A program made the position numbers and the translations under genes. The notes under the pieces were generated by a model. That model did no database searches. It was not told where the DNA came from and saw only the letters and a list, made by a program, of their open reading frames with translations. A DNA stretch of 64,000 nt from Tigriopus japonicus (taxonomy: Eukaryota; Arthropoda; Copepoda; Harpacticoida; Harpacticidae): NCBI GenBank assembly GCA_010645155.1, contig CM021312.1, positions 7,909,091 through 7,973,090 of the forward strand. Reading direction: 5' to 3'. The stretch's first letter is position 1, and every line of letters begins with the position of its first letter. Shown one piece after another: positions 1 to 11,119 of this stretch.

Positions 1-198
1 TCGGCTAACCCTAGTCCAAAGTCTTCCCATGAATCTCAGCCTGGGCCATGCAAACACAAAAAAGTCTATGAAACATCCCGATGCGTTAGCAATACTACGT
101 TGACGGCTGTCAGGCGCTTTATCGCATCAGTATTACTCATATCTTCTTTCGTGTACTTCAAATTCTCAACTAGTGCAATCATTCAGAAGAGCGGGAAC

Positions 199-1923
199 AT
201 GAAGCAACGTGGTCGATCTCCCGTCTTGACCACACCTCAATCCACCCCCAACACATTGGGGCCTGGTGGTCCCCCACCAAGTGCCAAGACTCACCGAGAG
301 GCCATTCCCCTCTCCGGGTCGTCTACATCTTCGGGTGGAAGGGGAAGCATTGGGGGACGAAGTGGATCGGCCGATGAGAATGCACTCAGTGTTCCGTCAT
401 CCTCGAGTCAGACCACCAAGGTGCCGAGTGAGTGTGGCTCCGAAACCCTGCATGATCACTCACCTCTGCACCATGTGCGAAAACCTAGCAACGGCGATGG
501 ATCACTCCATCGTACTCCCATGGCTCATTCGGATAATTCTGGTCTGGGAAATAATTTGTTCTTTGACGATCCCGATCATGACCATGCTGCGAGTCATACG
601 CCGGATCCGGTTGTGACTCAGAAGGCCATTGAACAGATCATGAACAAAATTGAGCGTACCAAAGACCTCATTCGGGAGCAACAGACCAGTCGTGATAAGA
701 ATGTCAACGAGTACCTTAAGCTGTCTTCCAATGCAGATGGTCTCCAACAGGCTCGCATCAAGAAGGTGTTCGAAAAGAAAAACCAAGAGTCGGCCCAGTC
801 CATTCAGCACTTGCAGAAGAAATTGGACGACTACCAGCGAAAGATGACCGATCTGCAAGAGGGCGGAATCAAAGCCAAGCAAAGCCATAAACTTGGCCAA
901 GGGTTCCGAAGTGTTCGAGGAAACATCCGAGACGGAATCTCTGGCATGTCCAGTACGGTTATGGCCAAACCCAAAGAATTTGCTCATCTTCTTCGTCATA
1001 AGTTCGGCTCAGCCGACAATTTGAGCTCCATATCCAAAGAATGTGATCCCGACTCCCAGGTCAAGAAGGATACTCGTGTTCACCACGGAAGTGCCTCTTT
1101 ACCCCGCGAAAACTCGCGAGGTGTTTACTCAGGCGAAACCAATTCTCACTCCGGGTCCCATAGTCGACGACAGTGCATTTCAGATGATGGTCGGAGGTCC
1201 GAACGGAGTGAGAGCATCGCCACTACGGCGTCGGAAGACCGCCCTCTTCCTTTGGAGGAAGACCAAGTGGTTATTTCTCCCCAACGTCACATGACAGCCA
1301 ATCACCAGATCTCGAGCGACACCTCCGCTGATTGGAAAACAGTGATGCAAGAGCTGACGTTGCACAAGGAAGAGGTCGATCATCTCCGCGAGGAGATCGA
1401 CGAAATGAGACAGTTTTTTAAGCAAGAAATCGAGCGTCTCAATTATCAGTTGCAAGAAAAGGACCGCTTTGAGCGACTTGAAGAGCAAATGAACGACCTG
1501 ACCGAGCTTCACCAACACGAGATTGAGAACATTAAGTCAGGGGTGAACGACATGGAAGACAAAGTTCAATACCAGAGTGAAGAGAGGCATTTGGACATCA
1601 AGGAACACCTCCAGAGTCTAGAAACAAAAGTAACCAGTTTAGAGCATCAACAAAATCAGCAGCAATACCTTAACATCGAAGGCTTGGACAATACCGATGC
1701 CCGAGCCATCATGATGAAGCTCTTGACCGCCGTCATAACTGTGATTCACATCCTCCTCTTTATAATGGGCACAAGTATGAGCCTGGCCAAGCCATTCCTA
1801 CGAACCACTCCACGAATGTTCACCACTTGTCTGGTGGTGATTTTGTCCATTTATGCTTATTACCAACAAGAATCTCTGACCGAGTTGTATCACAAATACA
1901 GAGCCATCAACTTTAAGCATTAG
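199..1923 (+). CDS. TMCC family (transmembrane and coiled-coil domain) protein
   Basis: The reading frame ends at TAG 1921-1923. I take the ATG at 199, which gives 574 residues. The open frame continues upstream to about 100 without an ATG, and a plausible splice acceptor (CATTCAG, ending at 186) lies just before the ATG, so a 5' exon is likely outside or near the window edge. The protein has a Ser/Pro-rich low-complexity N-terminus. A conserved coiled coil follows (about residues 145-225, containing IMNKIERTKDLIREQQ and KVFEKKNQES). After a polar linker comes a second long coiled coil (about 410-505), then two C-terminal hydrophobic segments (about 515-565). This order is the signature of TMCC1/2/3 and Drosophila dementin, ER-anchored proteins with both membrane segments at the C-terminus. 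Family TMCC1 is known to act at ER-endosome contact sites; the function of this copy is inferred. Confidence 0.85.
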   Translation: MKQRGRSPVLTTPQSTPNTLGPGGPPPSAKTHREAIPLSGSSTSSGGRGSIGGRSGSADENALSVPSSSSQTTKVPSECGSETLHDHSPLHHVRKPSNGDGSLHRTPMAHSDNSGLGNNLFFDDPDHDHAASHTPDPVVTQKAIEQIMNKIERTKDLIREQQTSRDKNVNEYLKLSSNADGLQQARIKKVFEKKNQESAQSIQHLQKKLDDYQRKMTDLQEGGIKAKQSHKLGQGFRSVRGNIRDGISGMSSTVMAKPKEFAHLLRHKFGSADNLSSISKECDPDSQVKKDTRVHHGSASLPRENSRGVYSGETNSHSGSHSRRQCISDDGRRSERSESIATTASEDRPLPLEEDQVVISPQRHMTANHQISSDTSADWKTVMQELTLHKEEVDHLREEIDEMRQFFKQEIERLNYQLQEKDRFERLEEQMNDLTELHQHEIENIKSGVNDMEDKVQYQSEERHLDIKEHLQSLETKVTSLEHQQNQQQYLNIEGLDNTDARAIMMKLLTAVITVIHILLFIMGTSMSLAKPFLRTTPRMFTTCLVVILSIYAYYQQESLTELYHKYRAINFKH

Positions 1924-2654
1924 GGTTCGATTCTTCAACCACCTCTTGGTATGTAACGGTTATCATTGTCAGATTCAAATCTCATTTCCATCGTCCAATT
2001 TTGTGAGAAGAGTGAGGTGGCATCAAGAAAATGAACCAACTTCCATGTGATACTCGACGCACGCCCCATTTACTTCGGGGACCTAGAAAAATAACGAGAA
2101 GAGACAAGATATTCTCCGGACGTCCATCATCTGCCAAAGTCCTCGCCAATATTTTTTTGTGACAAGATTACTTGTTCTACCCGCAATATAGAGTTCGTTT
2201 GCCTTCTCCGCTTCCGTTTGGAAATGCCCATTCATACACATATCATCCCAAGCTGTATTTCTCCGCTCTGCTTGCTTTGACTTTGGTTTGAGCAATGTCT
2301 CGCTTTGCCCAAGAACTTGCCATTTTCCAATGCCCGTGCGTAAAAGCACCTCAGAATTGAGCGTTGATTTTCAAATGCCTTGGGAGTCTTTCCAAAGCAA
2401 GTTTCCGTTTGCTACGCTTATTGGAACCTCCGATAGTGCTTTAGATATTTTTGTCCCTCTTGTTCATCGAGTGTTCTCCCAGTCATACCTTAAGTTTTGC
2501 ATCAGAATTATCTGTTACGAATTAAACTGGAAAATACCAAAACAAAACCAGAATACAAAAAGAAACCAATATAAATAGCTTCAAGAAGGATAAGAAAATA
2601 TATATTTTTTTATTCTCAAGGTGAGACTTTCTCTTTTACTTTTCTCTCTTCCAG
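1924..2654. other. Intergenic region between TMCC and ALG1
   Basis: No gene is recognised here. It must contain the 3' UTR of the TMCC gene and the promoter or 5' UTR of ALG1. A long pyrimidine tract ending TTCCAG at 2653-2654 touches the ALG1 ATG and looks like a splice acceptor, so an ALG1 5' UTR intron (or an upstream exon) probably lies in this stretch. Short open frames on both strands show no family resemblance. Confidence 0.5.
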
Positions 2655-3983
2655 ATGTCAAAGGCTTCTTCTTCTTCTCCCAGGCGTGTGTGCGTCATCG
2701 TCTTGGGAGACTTGGGCCGAAGTCCTCGCATGTGCAATCATGCCGTGTCTCTGGCTAATGAGGGCTTTCAAGTCCGCCTCATTGGTTATCCCGGCTCAAA
2801 TTTACCCACTCGGGTGAGATCAAATGCAAACGTGACAATCGTCAACATGAAGCCTTTTCCTTTACCAAGGACGGAATCAATGCCTCAAGTTGTTGGGTTT
2901 GCTTTGAAAGTGATATGGCAATCGTTGATGTTGTGTCTAGCATTGCCGTTCTTTTTTGCACCGCATGTGATTCTTCTTCAAAATCCCCCCACTATTCCAT
3001 GTTTACCAGTGTGCTACTTATACAGTAAGCTTTTTGGGAGTAAATTGGTCATTGACTGGCATAACTACGGTCATTCCATTCTGGCCATGTCCTTGGCCGA
3101 TAACCATCCGCTTTTGAAGCTCGCTAAAGGCATCGAGCGTTTCTTTGGACCATTGGCGGACGGAGCATTTTGCGTGACAGATGCCATGAGAAACGATCTG
3201 GAAAAGAACTGGCAGGGCACCAAGGCCCTCACACTTTATGACCGAGCACCGGACCATTTCAAGCCCATTAGTATAATTGAAAAGCACCAATTGTTATCTA
3301 AATTGGCAGTAGATTTCAACGAGTTGGCCTCGACCGACGATGCCCAAGGTACAGCCTTTACTGAGCAATTTTCTCGAACCCGAATCGAATTGCGAGAAGA
3401 TCGACCGGGATTGCTCGTCTCAAGTACTTCTTGGACTCCGGATGAGGACTTTTCCATCCTTTTTGATGCGCTGAATGCTTATAACACCGCTTGCCAAGAT
3501 GGACTGAAAGCTTTGCCGAGGCTCGTGTGTGTGATCACTGGAAAGGGCCCCATGAAGGAGTATTATCAGAGTTTAATCGAAGCCCAGAACTGGCGATTTG
3601 TTCAAGTGATCATGCCTTGGTTAGAACCGGAGGATTATCCAAGGATTTTGGCCACCGCAGATTTAGGCGTGTGTCTTCACACGTCTTCGTCAGGGCTGGA
3701 TTTGCCCATGAAAGTGGTTGATATGTTTGGCTGTGGATTACCCGTTTGTGCCTTTGCCTTTCCTGCTCTACCAGAACTCGTGCTCCATGATTATAATGGA
3801 CTAGTATTCAAGGATAGCGAGCAATTGGCCTTGCAAATTATTTCCTGGTTCGATGGGTTTCCCAATAGTGGAAACGACCGGAGATCAAAGTTCAGGGACA
3901 ACTTGGGCCCATTCCAATCCTTAAGGTGGGAAGACTATTGGAAAATGAAAGCTCTTCCAGTGTTCACTCGTTTGGCCTCTTGA
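2655..3983 (+). CDS. ALG1: ALG1, chitobiosyldiphosphodolichol beta-mannosyltransferase
   Basis: This is a single open exon of 442 residues, close to the usual 450-465 of animal ALG1. The enzyme adds the first mannose, in beta-1,4 linkage from GDP-mannose, to GlcNAc2-PP-dolichol on the cytosolic ER face. Visible family features are the N-terminal VIVLGDLGRSPRM block, the YPGSNLP segment, a hydrophobic stretch around residues 85-120, DWHNYGHS near residue 135, and a C-terminal GT-B donor domain with DLGVCLHTSSSGLDLPMKVV and FGCGLPV. These are hallmarks of glycosyltransferase family 33. The ATG is directly preceded by a strong acceptor (TCTCTTCCAG), so a non-coding or short upstream exon is likely. 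No frameshift or missing motif is seen, and I expect the gene to be functional. Confidence 0.95.
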   Translation: MSKASSSSPRRVCVIVLGDLGRSPRMCNHAVSLANEGFQVRLIGYPGSNLPTRVRSNANVTIVNMKPFPLPRTESMPQVVGFALKVIWQSLMLCLALPFFFAPHVILLQNPPTIPCLPVCYLYSKLFGSKLVIDWHNYGHSILAMSLADNHPLLKLAKGIERFFGPLADGAFCVTDAMRNDLEKNWQGTKALTLYDRAPDHFKPISIIEKHQLLSKLAVDFNELASTDDAQGTAFTEQFSRTRIELREDRPGLLVSSTSWTPDEDFSILFDALNAYNTACQDGLKALPRLVCVITGKGPMKEYYQSLIEAQNWRFVQVIMPWLEPEDYPRILATADLGVCLHTSSSGLDLPMKVVDMFGCGLPVCAFAFPALPELVLHDYNGLVFKDSEQLALQIISWFDGFPNSGNDRRSKFRDNLGPFQSLRWEDYWKMKALPVFTRLAS

Positions 3984-4892
3984 ATTACACTAATTTGGTT
4001 ACAAAAATGATATACAACTTTAAATGTTCCGAGGCCTGTTTGGGCCGGTTTGACTTATTTTTTTAAAAATTTCCCATTTGGATCGAAACCTGTTGCGTAC
4101 TTTCAGGTATGCAATTTTAAATGTTCGAAATTGTTCCGACATTCGAGGTCTAATCACAAATTTTGTGACATCAATCTAGAGCTGTTTAAATCAATTTGTT
4201 TCAAAATGAGCTTGTTACATCTTGAATATCTTAAGAGAAAATGAACAATTTATGCATACGATATCATAACTCCGGAACCCCTGTATTTATATTATTATAT
4301 TATATTGGTTATCCCTGCATAACTGCAGAGTTGGGCTCACACAATCACACCTGATTCTGATCGGGAAAACTAGAAATGGGAAAACTAGGACGTGTTTGGT
4401 GGGGCCTCGTGACGTCACGTGATGACGTGAAGTGCCGGTCACGTGACCTCAACACAAAAGTAGGACATCGATCTGAAATCAATTCTGTGATTTCTGCCAA
4501 AAACTGCTAAGCAAAAAATACCAAAAGGTATGGGTTTAATTTTTGAAACTGCTATCTCTCAATTTTATTCCAAATTAGACAACAAATACTCAAGAAAGTG
4601 ATTAAAATAATTTCTGAGAGAGAGATAATCAATTCCAGTCAGAGTTGGATAAATTACTTGATCAAATGTAATTGATTAAGATTGCTTCCTCAATACATGC
4701 AATTGATTACAATTACATTGTCTAAAAATGTAATTGACTTCAATGGACCTCAAATGGACTTCAAACTTATGAGAATGAGTTAACAATCATTTTGAAGCAC
4801 TTTGTGGCAAAATTATTCTGCTTGAGATATTTTAAATGTGAGTGCTGAGTATGATTTCTCTTGAAGGGATTTTTTATTGTTGTTGGTTGTGG
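3984..4892. other. Gene-free region with a CRE/E-box cluster and possible hAT end
   Basis: No coding sequence is recognised. AT-rich DNA dominates. A GC-rich island at 4400-4450 carries palindromic regulatory-type motifs (separate entry). From about 4639 to 4745 the sequence (GAGTTGGATAAATTACTTG, then repeated TAATTGATTACAATTA-like words) resembles the terminal part of hAT transposons of the type that begins with a GTTGGGCAAGTTACTT-like end. No matching opposite end or target duplication was found. Confidence 0.35.
4411..4449. promoter_or_regulatory. Cluster of CRE and CACGTG E-box palindromes
   Basis: TGACGTCA (the full palindromic CRE, 4411-4418) overlaps TCACGTGA (4416-4423). A TGACG half-site follows, and then a 12-bp perfect palindrome GGTCACGTGACC at 4438-4449, which contains GTCACGTGAC, the CLEAR-type site known for TFEB/MiT factors. 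The motifs are directly visible, but binding is inference. No gene start was recognised nearby, so the target is unknown. Confidence 0.35.
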
Positions 4893-5012
4893 ATTTTTCA
4901 TTACCATGATGCAATTCCCTGTAAAATAAATAAATCATAAACATAATCTACATATGTATTTAACATTTATATGAAATTTGATCTACCAACAATACCTTTT
5001 TGTGTTTTAGTT
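4893..5012 (-). mobile_element. LINE 3' tail fragment (family A)
   Basis: The stretch around CAATTCCCTGTAAAATAAAT and AACATTTATATGAAATTTGATCTACCAAC aligns by eye with the 3' tails at 59190 and 63220. It is a short, old, 5'-truncated copy of the same non-LTR element, read on the minus strand. Confidence 0.5.
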
Positions 5013-5921
5013 GCTCATCAGCAATACTAAAATCTCCATTTTTTGTTGGTCTTTTGCCTCATTGACAGTATTTTAGAGTAATTTTTTGCCCTAAGCAATC
5101 CAATGGATTGCAAGCAACACATTTTCATGATTCCACTTCCTCTAGTATTTAATAATTAAAAGGTCTCAATGGGATGCCCCAAGAAATTAATGATAGGTCC
5201 TTAAAACTAAAGAAACTCATGTGAAAGAACTGTCAAACACATCAAGTTGTTGGTCATTTTTTAAGCTTCGAATGTTTGCTGTTGTTGTCACTACCATCAA
5301 CCAAGGAAGTTCAAGTTAAAACAAAACATGATTATGCAATTAGTTTACGCAAATCAAGCCAAAAATAAAAAATTCAGTTATCATTTTGCATAAACAGGAG
5401 TTTTCTTGCAATGGCTTTGATATTTTTTGAGTCAAAGGCTCCTATTGGCTTCGTTTTTCTCTTTTGGACTTATTGGTTTGTTGGGATTTTTTTAAGGTCC
5501 ACATTATTGCCACCTTTATCAAGGGTCAATTTGACGCTTCTTTTCCATGAGCTTCTAAACTAAGAACTATTCATCCAAAGTGATTTATTCTTTTTCTCTC
5601 AATTAAGTGAACCAAATGCTGCCACAAATCGCGTTCACTTAATAACTTCAATACAATGGGACAAGCAAAGTTAGAAAAAGGTTGTTGATTTTGTGCCTCA
5701 TTGTCTTGCACCTCCTTTTTTGTGGAGAGTCTGTTCTTTCCACTCTGCGCTCGATCAAAAAATTGTTACTACACGCGACAAATGGTCGAGAACATAGGGC
5801 GGATATACGGAAATTTTTGTTGGATGAGTTACAGCTGTTGAAGAGCAAAGGTTGCAGGTGAAAACTTGATATTTCCGAAGATTATTACTTAAGTTGTGCC
5901 CAAACAAACAAGTGACCCTGA
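5013..5921. other. Gene-free AT-rich region
   Basis: No coding region, RNA gene or bounded repeat is recognised here. The only longer open frame (minus strand, 5648-5848) has no family resemblance. Confidence 0.4.
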
Positions 5922-6510
5922 CTTCAACCTAGGGATGGGTGATAGCGGCAATTTTGCCTCGACTCCGACACCGACACAGCAAGTTTGACACCCACGCCGA
6001 CACCAGCACCTGCCCTTCAACGTCGTGGTGTCGACATTGACACCGATAACGTGTTCCTTATAATTAAGTCAAACAAAATGTGCCCTTCTGGACTGTAATA
6101 TGGAGCACCAGTTATGACAGACCTACCCATTCTAAAGACATTTAAGTTCATGTTAGTTCAACATAAATTGGAGAGGGGGAAAATAAGCTTACATTTTACA
6201 ATACCCTAGCTGGGTGTGTGATTTTCTTGCTTTGCAAGCCTGTTTTTGGAGTTTGGTAAGCATTTATTTTTATGATGGAACAAAAATTAGTGATATTGGA
6301 TTTTGTTTAGTCCTTCACATTTACAATCAAATTGGGATCAAGTTTTTGGGCGGGCAGTACGTTTTTCAAAAACTCAGCCTTAAAATGTTGGCACCAGAGA
6401 CCTGGTGTTGATGCTGACACCGAAAGCCCAAAAAGTTGGTGTCAACACCTTGGCACCGATACCGGCTTCTCGCCCACCCCTACTTCAACCCTACGAACTT
6501 GTTTGGGCAC
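5893..6510. repeat. Older inverted repeat split by the 5930-6482 insertion
   Basis: GTTGTGCCCAAA at about 5894 and TTTGGGCACAAC at about 6499 are inverted copies lying just outside the hAT-type element. With the insertion and one copy of its target duplication removed, the two arms form one hairpin with a loop of about 30 nt. The transposon therefore landed inside an existing palindromic repeat. Confidence 0.5.
5930..6482. mobile_element. Non-autonomous hAT-type element, 553 bp, with 8-bp target duplication
   Basis: The element starts TAGGGATGGGTGATA and ends CTCGCCCACCCCTA, so its ends are imperfect inverted repeats. It is flanked on both sides by the same 8 bp, CTTCAACC (5922-5929 and 6483-6490). 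An 8-bp duplication and TAGGGRTGGGYGA-type ends fit the hAT superfamily. Inside both ends are short GACACC/GGTGTC-rich words (about 5968-6050 and 6388-6470). No transposase is encoded, so it would depend on an autonomous relative. Confidence 0.75.
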
Positions 6511-9400
6511 AACAGCTTGGGAAACGCCACAGCCAAAGGTCAGCTGGGGCCTGAAAATTGTCCAACAAAATGTTAGGCCTTTCTGCCCCAGCGTCTCCTC
6601 TCTGCCAACTCTGTGGTCGAGAACGAAACGTAATCACAGAATTTTAGTGAAGCAATGAGGCACCAGAGGCCATGACCGAGCTAAGCCGTAAACAATCAGG
6701 CACAGCTGATGTTTACTTAGCTTCCCTCATTATGATGTTGCAAACTTTCCATATATTAATACAAAAAATATGGAGCACGTAGAAAAAGTTGCATGCGTAT
6801 TTTCAAAACGAGGAATTTTTATTTTGGTCATCATAGGGCACTCAATAAAATTAAAAAATTAAAATGCACAGGAACATGACTAAGGCAATAATCAAAGTTA
6901 GCTAATTCACAAAACTTGATGTCAAAAGTGTACTTTTCTCAGTGAACTTTTCCCTCTCTAATGGAGGTCTAAAACACTTGATATTCATTTGTTTGTTTTC
7001 ATTTGATGAAGATTTGCCTTTAAATTTCTTTTTTTTTTTGACGTTTAATTATCCAAAATTTCCCGTAACTTAAATGTGCTACATGATTGTAAATTTCAAT
7101 GGATTTCGCAGCGTAGAAAAACAACTTTGATTTGCCAACTTTTCAACGTTTTTGCTCTGTTTCAACTTAAAAAAAATATTTCCTTGTTTTTTTAAATATT
7201 TTTCCTTGCTCTACTTATTCTGCAGATATATCCACTTTGTTTGTCCAAAAAATCTCCAACTTGGAAGATAACTAACTCCGAACGACATTGAAACATTCAA
7301 TTCAGTCGACCCTATTTATCATGTAGCTCCTTGATACGAAGTTGCTAGAAATGTTGCATTTAAGAGCAATGGCATGGTTGATGTATGTTGAGAAGTATTG
7401 AAAAGTAATTTACGAACAAATGGAGAAATTGGAAGCCTTCATTTAAACAAATTGTTTTAAGGTTTAGCTGTCCCAGGAAACGATCTCCTCTGACTAACCC
7501 TCTCAATTTATGGAGCAAAATTTTAGAGAAAAGCAGCAAAACATATTGTTTTGCCAAAAAATGTCCAGAGTTGCTATTCTAACTTCAAGTTGTACAGAGG
7601 AGAAAGAAATTGTTGCAGTTACCAGGCCTAAATCTTCGTTTTAGCTACCTTTCACACTCATCAGAAACACATGTCTTCCGAACTTTTGTCCCGCCAAAAA
7701 TGATGACACCACTAGTAATTCCTGCCATTTGGTTTAATACTTCAGATAATGCGACTGCAATTCACTTAAGACCAAAAAACATCTTAACATAACAGTGTTC
7801 AGTTTCAAGCTATTTTTCGAAAATTATTTTCAATATGATAAGTTTGCACTTCGAAATCTATTGAAGATCTGTGCATATTTGAACGCTAGTACATGAAAAT
7901 TATGTACTAGCACAGCGGAAGTTTTTGGTACAAAAAATGCATTACTTGAAGCAAAATTTATTCATTGGAATTTTACGAAGATGTGTTCTTGCTATGTTTG
8001 ATTAAAAAAAATACCGAAGAAAAAAATATTCCAAAAAATACACTGTTTAGAGTAGTTTTCAATACGCTTACTTTTTATTTAAAACAAAAAGTAAACAAAA
8101 AAAATCTACTGATTTTTTCGACGTTGAGAAGGATAAAATATGTCTTGAGCACTCAGTTAGACCATTTCAGCGGGTTATTTTGTGTAATTCGAAGATTTGA
8201 AGTAGTGATGGTACAAATCTACTTGATAGATTTTAATCAAATTTCACTATAATCAATAACTAAGGATCCTATCAATATTTATCAAATTGACTTGCAAAAA
8301 TTTGTTGGTTTCAGTGGAAGTGATTTAATATAGTTGTTTGAGCCACTTTAAAGTGTCCACATTCACAAGATATCTTCCTCATGAGTCATGACGGCGACAT
8401 CAAAAATCGTGATAAGAAGTTTTGGCATATGAGCAAGGCACTTGAACAATTTGAACTACCGTGAGTTATATAAGTGAAGTACATATTTAAAATATTATGT
8501 TAAAAAAGCACGTTTCGTCCGTTGCAAAATTTGCCGATGTGCCGATTTAAGAAAGTAAATTATGTTTTGTGATCCCAGTAATTCATGTCAAATGATCGGG
8601 ACGGGAACTACAATCTGTCCCTTTTTCATTAAACACCAAAAAGCGTTGTTATAATGTTTCTTTTAGAAAGAACAAAGAGCATTTTGATTCATTGAAAGAG
8701 AATGAGCGTTACACTTTGGTATCTGGCCCAATTGAAAAATTTCGAAGTATTTATTGTTATTAATGAGTGCTTAGGTTATTGCCCTCTGGCCGCGCTTTCA
8801 TTCTAAGCTTTTTTCGTAAGCCTGGGTAGGGGCTCTCTTCTGGGTCGTGGAGTCAGGGCCTCTCTCCCGAATCAAGGAAACAGGGCCAGATTGTAGCAGC
8901 CAACAGCTTGGCTCATTTCAGTGATGACAAATTAGCTTTGCCTAGTTCTCGCTCACTAGTTATTCGAGGATCTTAAATTCGTATATTTCGAAAAAATATC
9001 ATAAGAACTCTTGGACAACTTGACTTATCAAAACATGGCCAGGTTTTTCGTCTTTCTGTCACCCTAACATTAGCTCAAACATTTTTCTCGACCCTTTCAA
9101 CACCAGAGCCTACAGAGGCCTGCCAATTTTTATACCAGGTCTTGTACCAGTCTGAATTTTCCATCTACCTGCCTTTGAACCAACCAACCAGGCAGCCTGG
9201 ATGGCAAGGCGGATCGCGCCTTTGCCTTTCCAACCAACTAGACCAGCCCCTAAATGCTTCGGGCGAGCCGAGCCACGGGCAAGCCCAGCGGATCAGGATC
9301 GGCTCAACCCCAACAAATTAAGGCCGATGGGCTGGAAGGCGGGTTCAGCCCGGCCAATCGCCACCACAGATGTGCTCGCCACTCTGTGACTGACTGACAG
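6511..9400. other. Long gene-free region upstream of extradenticle
   Basis: No gene is recognised. From 6660 to about 8760 the DNA is AT-rich with many homopolymer runs and no bounded repeat that I can define. From about 9110 the composition becomes GC-rich, consistent with approach to the promoter and 5' UTR of the extradenticle gene. Open frames on both strands here look like chance. Confidence 0.4.
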
Positions 9401-9832
9401 CCAAACAGACACGCTGGGCTGGCTAAATTCTGTCTTGTGTATGGACGTGAGTGGAAGAGTGAGCGACTAGAAGACAGACAGAGAGGATCGACCGACCGAC
9501 CGACCGACCGACCGCAAGTAAGCAAGCAAGCAAGCAACTCAAACGACCAACACCATCTCGGGGTTGTCTGTCTACCTTTAATCCTCTCCTTGTGGACATC
9601 GGACCAATCCGTGCCCGCTCCAACCCAGTGCTCCGAGTGTCTAGTGGCATAATCTCCGAGCTAAGAAGAAGAAGAAGGAGAAGTGAGTCCAAGACAGAGA
9701 GAGAGAGAGCCAGAGAGCCGCCCATAATTCCGTGATTCCGTGATTGCATCTCTTGGCTCTTTGTTCGGGTGCCTCCCTGCGTGTTAGTGGCGTGTTTCCG
9801 TCTTCAAGGGGCGTGTGCGGGTTCGAGCCATC
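9401..9832 (+). promoter_or_regulatory. Probable promoter/5' UTR of extradenticle, with tandem repeats
   Basis: This GC-richer stretch directly precedes the exd ATG. It contains six CGAC-type units in tandem (about 9488-9513), an AAGC/CAAG run (9514-9537), AGAAGAAG repeats (9663-9680) and a GAGAGAGA run (about 9695-9710). GAGA-type runs are common in arthropod promoters. The transcription start cannot be placed from sequence alone. Confidence 0.35.
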
Positions 9833-11119
9833 ATGCATCCCTTGAGTAGTGGGGGCTATCAGCCGCTGAGTGCGGGATATTCGGGTATGGATGCGGCCTC
9901 GCCGCCGCCCGGTTCGGCCGATCAAGCCGGTTCGCCCCATGGCGACCCTTCCAACGGCGGCAATGACGGCCAAAATGGGGCGGGAGGCGGTGGACAACCC
10001 CAGTACACGGACATCAATCAAATCCTGGATCAGATCTTGAACATCACGGATCAGTCATTGGATGAGGCTCAGGCGCGCAAACACACGCTGAACTGTCATC
10101 GGATGAAGTCCGCCCTGTTTTCGGTGTTGTGCGAGATCAAAGAGCGCACCGTTCTGAGTTTGCGCAACGTGCAAGACGATAATCCGCCGGATCCGCAGCT
10201 CATGCGGCTCGATAACATGCTGGTGGCCGAAGGTATCATGGGCAATGGAGGTGAGAAACGGGTCTCGACGCACCGAGGCTGTGGGACAATTTTGTATGAG
10301 AGGGTGATGCACCTTTCCTTTTTTAGGCCCAGATAAAAGTGCGGCGGCGCAGATTCCCGGACAGGACAGCACGGCCATCGAGCACACCGATTACAAGAAC
10401 AAACTTGCTCAAATCCGCCAAATCTACCAGCAAGAGGTGGAGAAGTACGATCAAGGGTGCAATGAGTTCACGACTCATGTCATGAATCTCTTACGCGAAC
10501 AATCCCGGACTCGGCCCATCACGCCGAAAGAAATTGAGCGTATGGTCCAAATCATCAATAAGAAGTTTAGTGCAATTCAGGTAAGAAGAGTGCGAGTGAA
10601 ATTGTAACGTTTCGTTTAATGACTTGATTTTGGTGTGGGTTTAGATTCAACTGAAACAGAGCACTTGTGAGGCAGTGATGATTCTGCGGTCTCGATTTTT
10701 GGATGCCCGACGTAAAAGGCGGAATTTCAGCAAAAAGTCATCGGAGATCCTCAACGAGTACTTCTACTCGAATCTTGCCAATCCATACCCCTCGGAAGAG
10801 GTAAAAGAGGAATTAGCTCGGAAATGTGGAATCACAGTGTCTCAGGTACGGTATACCCTCAATCAATTTGTCAAATATCCATGTCCTCATGCCTTCTTTC
10901 CTCGCGTAATAGGTGAGCAATTGGTTTGGCAACAAGCGCATTCGCTACAAGAAGAACATTGTCAAAGCCCAGGAGGAGGCCAACATGTACGCGGCCAAAG
11001 CCGCCGCCGCTGCCGCCAATCCTGGAGCCGGATCCCCCTGGGGTGGATCTCCCTTCCCCGGCAGTGGATCAGGAGCCGGAGGCAGTGATGGCGGTGGGGG
11101 ATTTCAAGCTGGTTTCTAA
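9833..11119 (+). CDS. exd: Extradenticle/PBX, PBC-class TALE homeodomain protein (4 exons)
   Basis: Exons are 9833-10250, 10327-10580, 10645-10845 and 10913-11119. All introns are GT-AG, the phases agree, and the product is 359 residues (Drosophila Exd is about 376). Exd is the cofactor that binds DNA with Hox proteins and needs Homothorax/Meis for nuclear entry. The PBC-A block ([20 protein letters not shown], then [20 protein letters not shown]) spans about residues 55-140. PBC-B ([20 protein letters not shown] onwards) spans about 155-225. The TALE homeodomain covers about 245-307, with the three-residue PYP insertion and [11 protein letters not shown] in helix 3. The last intron interrupts the homeobox between ITVSQ and VSNWF. 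The tail is Ala/Gly/Ser-rich. The start ATG precedes [13 protein letters not shown]. This is the best-conserved gene in the window. Confidence 0.97.

Noticed and set aside
100..198. Upstream extension of the TMCC frame with a hydrophobic stretch
   Set aside because: There is no ATG at 100 and a likely splice acceptor ends at 186, so this is probably intron.
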